This document shows positions 6,406-7,270 of a stretch of DNA of 7,270 bases, piece after piece. The DNA lies in assembly GCA_003645825.1 (NCBI GenBank), contig QNCQ01000081.1, positions 1 to 7,270 of the forward strand, in the 5' to 3' direction. The translations under genes and the position numbers were made by a program. The notes beneath the pieces are model-generated. The model was not told the origin of the DNA. It worked only from the letters and a program-made list of their open reading frames with translations, and did not search any database. The DNA is from Fidelibacterota bacterium (GTDB taxonomy: Bacteria; Fidelibacterota; UBA2242; B5-G15). Each line of letters opens with the position of its first letter. The first letter of the stretch is position 1.

Positions 6406-7249
6406 TTCTCCTTTTCCCCCTTTTTGCTGGTCCCATAAGTCCCGATGTTGATTTTAGAGGGTTCATTAAAAAACTCTCATTGAGACTAACACCGATGGTC
6501 TCGGGGGGGGTTAGAACGTTGAAAATTACCCTCTGATCTGATAATTTCCAGTCGCCGTAACCCGGGCTGATTCTCAAAAGCTCTGTACCTCCTAGATGAT
6601 TTCTATGTAAATCTGAGAGATAAAGTTGCAGGTCATAGGCGACTGCATCAGTAAACCCGGCTCCTATAGCATTTAGTATATAGGCTTTGTATATATCCCC
6701 TGATTCTCCACTCCAACTTTTTACCTGTTGATCGAGTTCCTTCCCTATTGTGACCACATATAGTACAAGAGGAAAAACCTCATCCGAACCGTATCTAAAG
6801 AATCTATGAAGGGACTTTCCTGTTAGTTCAAAATTGCCATTCTGTGATAAGATGCCTGTTTTGGTTTTTTGCCCTTTGAATACATGGTACACTGCAGCAG
6901 GACTTATCTTTTCATTAAATTCTTTGAATAGGTTGAGAATCTCTTTCCTTGTTTTAAGCCCTGTACCATCATTTCTCAAAATATTATATTTTAGACTACC
7001 AGATATCTCTCTAAGTAGAAAAAAATACAGCTCAAGTTCGCGGGTGATTTGCACTTTACTCTGGCAGTATCCGAAGATGGCCGTATAAATTTCTTTCAGA
7101 TATGGTTCTACCATATGCACGGGATTTTTTGAAATATGCTTTTTTAAAGTATCCAGCGACTCAGGAACGGTGTTGATATAGCTCAAGAACTGAAGAAATC
7201 GTTTCTTGTCCAGGATGTGTTTGAACTCTTTAATAACTGTTATTTTCAT
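6395..7249 (-). CDS. Protein with MetH-type AdoMet-binding reactivation domain
   Basis: The C-terminal part (about residues 118-273 of 284) matches the activation domain of cobalamin-dependent methionine synthase, which binds S-adenosylmethionine to remethylate oxidised cob(II)alamin. Visible motifs are VLYVVTIGKELD (162-173), the helix YILNAIGAGFTDAVAYDL (190-207), the AdoMet-binding RISPGYGDW (226-234) and SLNESFLMNPLKSTSGLMG (255-273). The first 115 or so residues are helical and charged and were not recognised. They do not contain a B12-binding motif. The gene overlaps the next one by 11 bp, which implies coupled translation. An in-frame TAG 21 nt upstream makes ATG 7249 the first possible ATG, although no Shine-Dalgarno sequence is seen before it. 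Codons for Thr-Pro-Pro at residues 247-249 create an 8-cytosine run. The role, reactivating a corrinoid protein for the neighbouring pterin methyltransferase, is inferred from domain and position. Confidence 0.85.
   Translation of the reverse strand: MKITVIKEFKHILDKKRFLQFLSYINTVPESLDTLKKHISKNPVHMVEPYLKEIYTAIFGYCQSKVQITRELELYFFLLREISGSLKYNILRNDGTGLKTRKEILNLFKEFNEKISPAAVYHVFKGQKTKTGILSQNGNFELTGKSLHRFFRYGSDEVFPLVLYVVTIGKELDQQVKSWSGESGDIYKAYILNAIGAGFTDAVAYDLQLYLSDLHRNHLGGTELLRISPGYGDWKLSDQRVIFNVLTPPETIGVSLNESFLMNPLKSTSGLMGPAKRGKRRNAY
6408..6413 (-). promoter_or_regulatory. Ribosome-binding site of the pterin methyltransferase gene inside the upstream coding sequence
   Basis: On the minus strand AAGGAG is followed by AA and then ATG at 6405. 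These bases also encode the Lys-Arg-rich tail (GKRRNAY) of the upstream reactivation protein. Together with the 11 bp gene overlap, this places initiation of the second gene at the termination site of the first, the usual arrangement for translational coupling. The 2 nt spacing is short. Confidence 0.6.
6503..6510 (-). repeat. Eight-cytosine homopolymer within the reactivation-domain gene
   Basis: The + strand has eight consecutive G (C on the coding strand), spanning codons ACC CCC CCC for Thr-Pro-Pro at residues 247-249. The tract lies between the RISPGYGDW motif and the ESFLMNPLKS motif. A one-base change in length would remove the last 35 or so residues of the domain. The frame is intact in this sequence. 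Confidence 0.7.
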
Positions 7250-7270
7250 AGAATCGAGAAAGGGGTGCTA

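Noticed and set aside
1..7270. Mobile element, CRISPR array, toxin-antitoxin, phage-defence genes or tRNA
   Set aside because: No transposase, integrase, spaced direct repeats, defence-domain motifs or cloverleaf candidates were found. All seven genes are housekeeping, envelope or metabolic types.

Overview
The window reads as ordinary chromosome of a diderm (Gram-negative-type) bacterium, AT-leaning. It carries seven protein-coding genes, one of them cut by the left edge, and no gap longer than about 170 bp. The primary sigma factor is the short form (286 aa, no region 1.1 and no large non-conserved insert) typical of the Fibrobacteres-Chlorobi-Bacteroidetes (FCB) group and neighbouring candidate phyla. 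The phosphohexomutase carries the GEGNGG sugar loop also seen in that group and in archaea. Purine-rich Shine-Dalgarno sequences precede most genes, which argues against Bacteroidetes proper, where such sites are rare. An FCB-related candidate phylum is the best guess, inferred from these genes alone.

Left part, + strand: the 3' end of a patatin-phospholipase/POTRA/Omp85 beta-barrel fusion (1-1371) is followed by a 168 bp spacer. The spacer holds a near-perfect 25 bp palindrome, a TATAAT hexamer and a purine-rich ribosome-binding region. Then come the primary sigma factor (rpoD, 1540-2400) and ribosomal protein S21 (rpsU, 2429-2638), a two-gene echo of the macromolecular-synthesis operon with the order reversed and no dnaG. 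A perfect 17 bp hairpin follows. Only 17 bp separate it from the start codon of a GlmM-type phosphohexomutase (2727-4070), which is tightly followed by deoxyribose-phosphate aldolase (deoC, 4083-4793).

Right part, - strand: two genes overlapping by 11 bp run towards deoC and overlap its 3' end by 32 bp. The upstream gene (7249-6395) ends in the AdoMet-binding reactivation domain of cobalamin-dependent methionine synthase (MetH). The downstream gene (6405-4762) has a MetH-like layout: an N-terminal half resembling a homocysteine-methyltransferase barrel without its zinc cysteines, then a well-preserved pterin (methyltetrahydrofolate) binding domain. Together they look like a dismantled MetH with no visible corrinoid-binding domain and no functional homocysteine site. 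This pair is the most unusual thing in the window. It suggests a folate/corrinoid methyl-transfer system working with a corrinoid protein encoded elsewhere.

No tRNA, rRNA, CRISPR array, insertion sequence or phage gene was seen.
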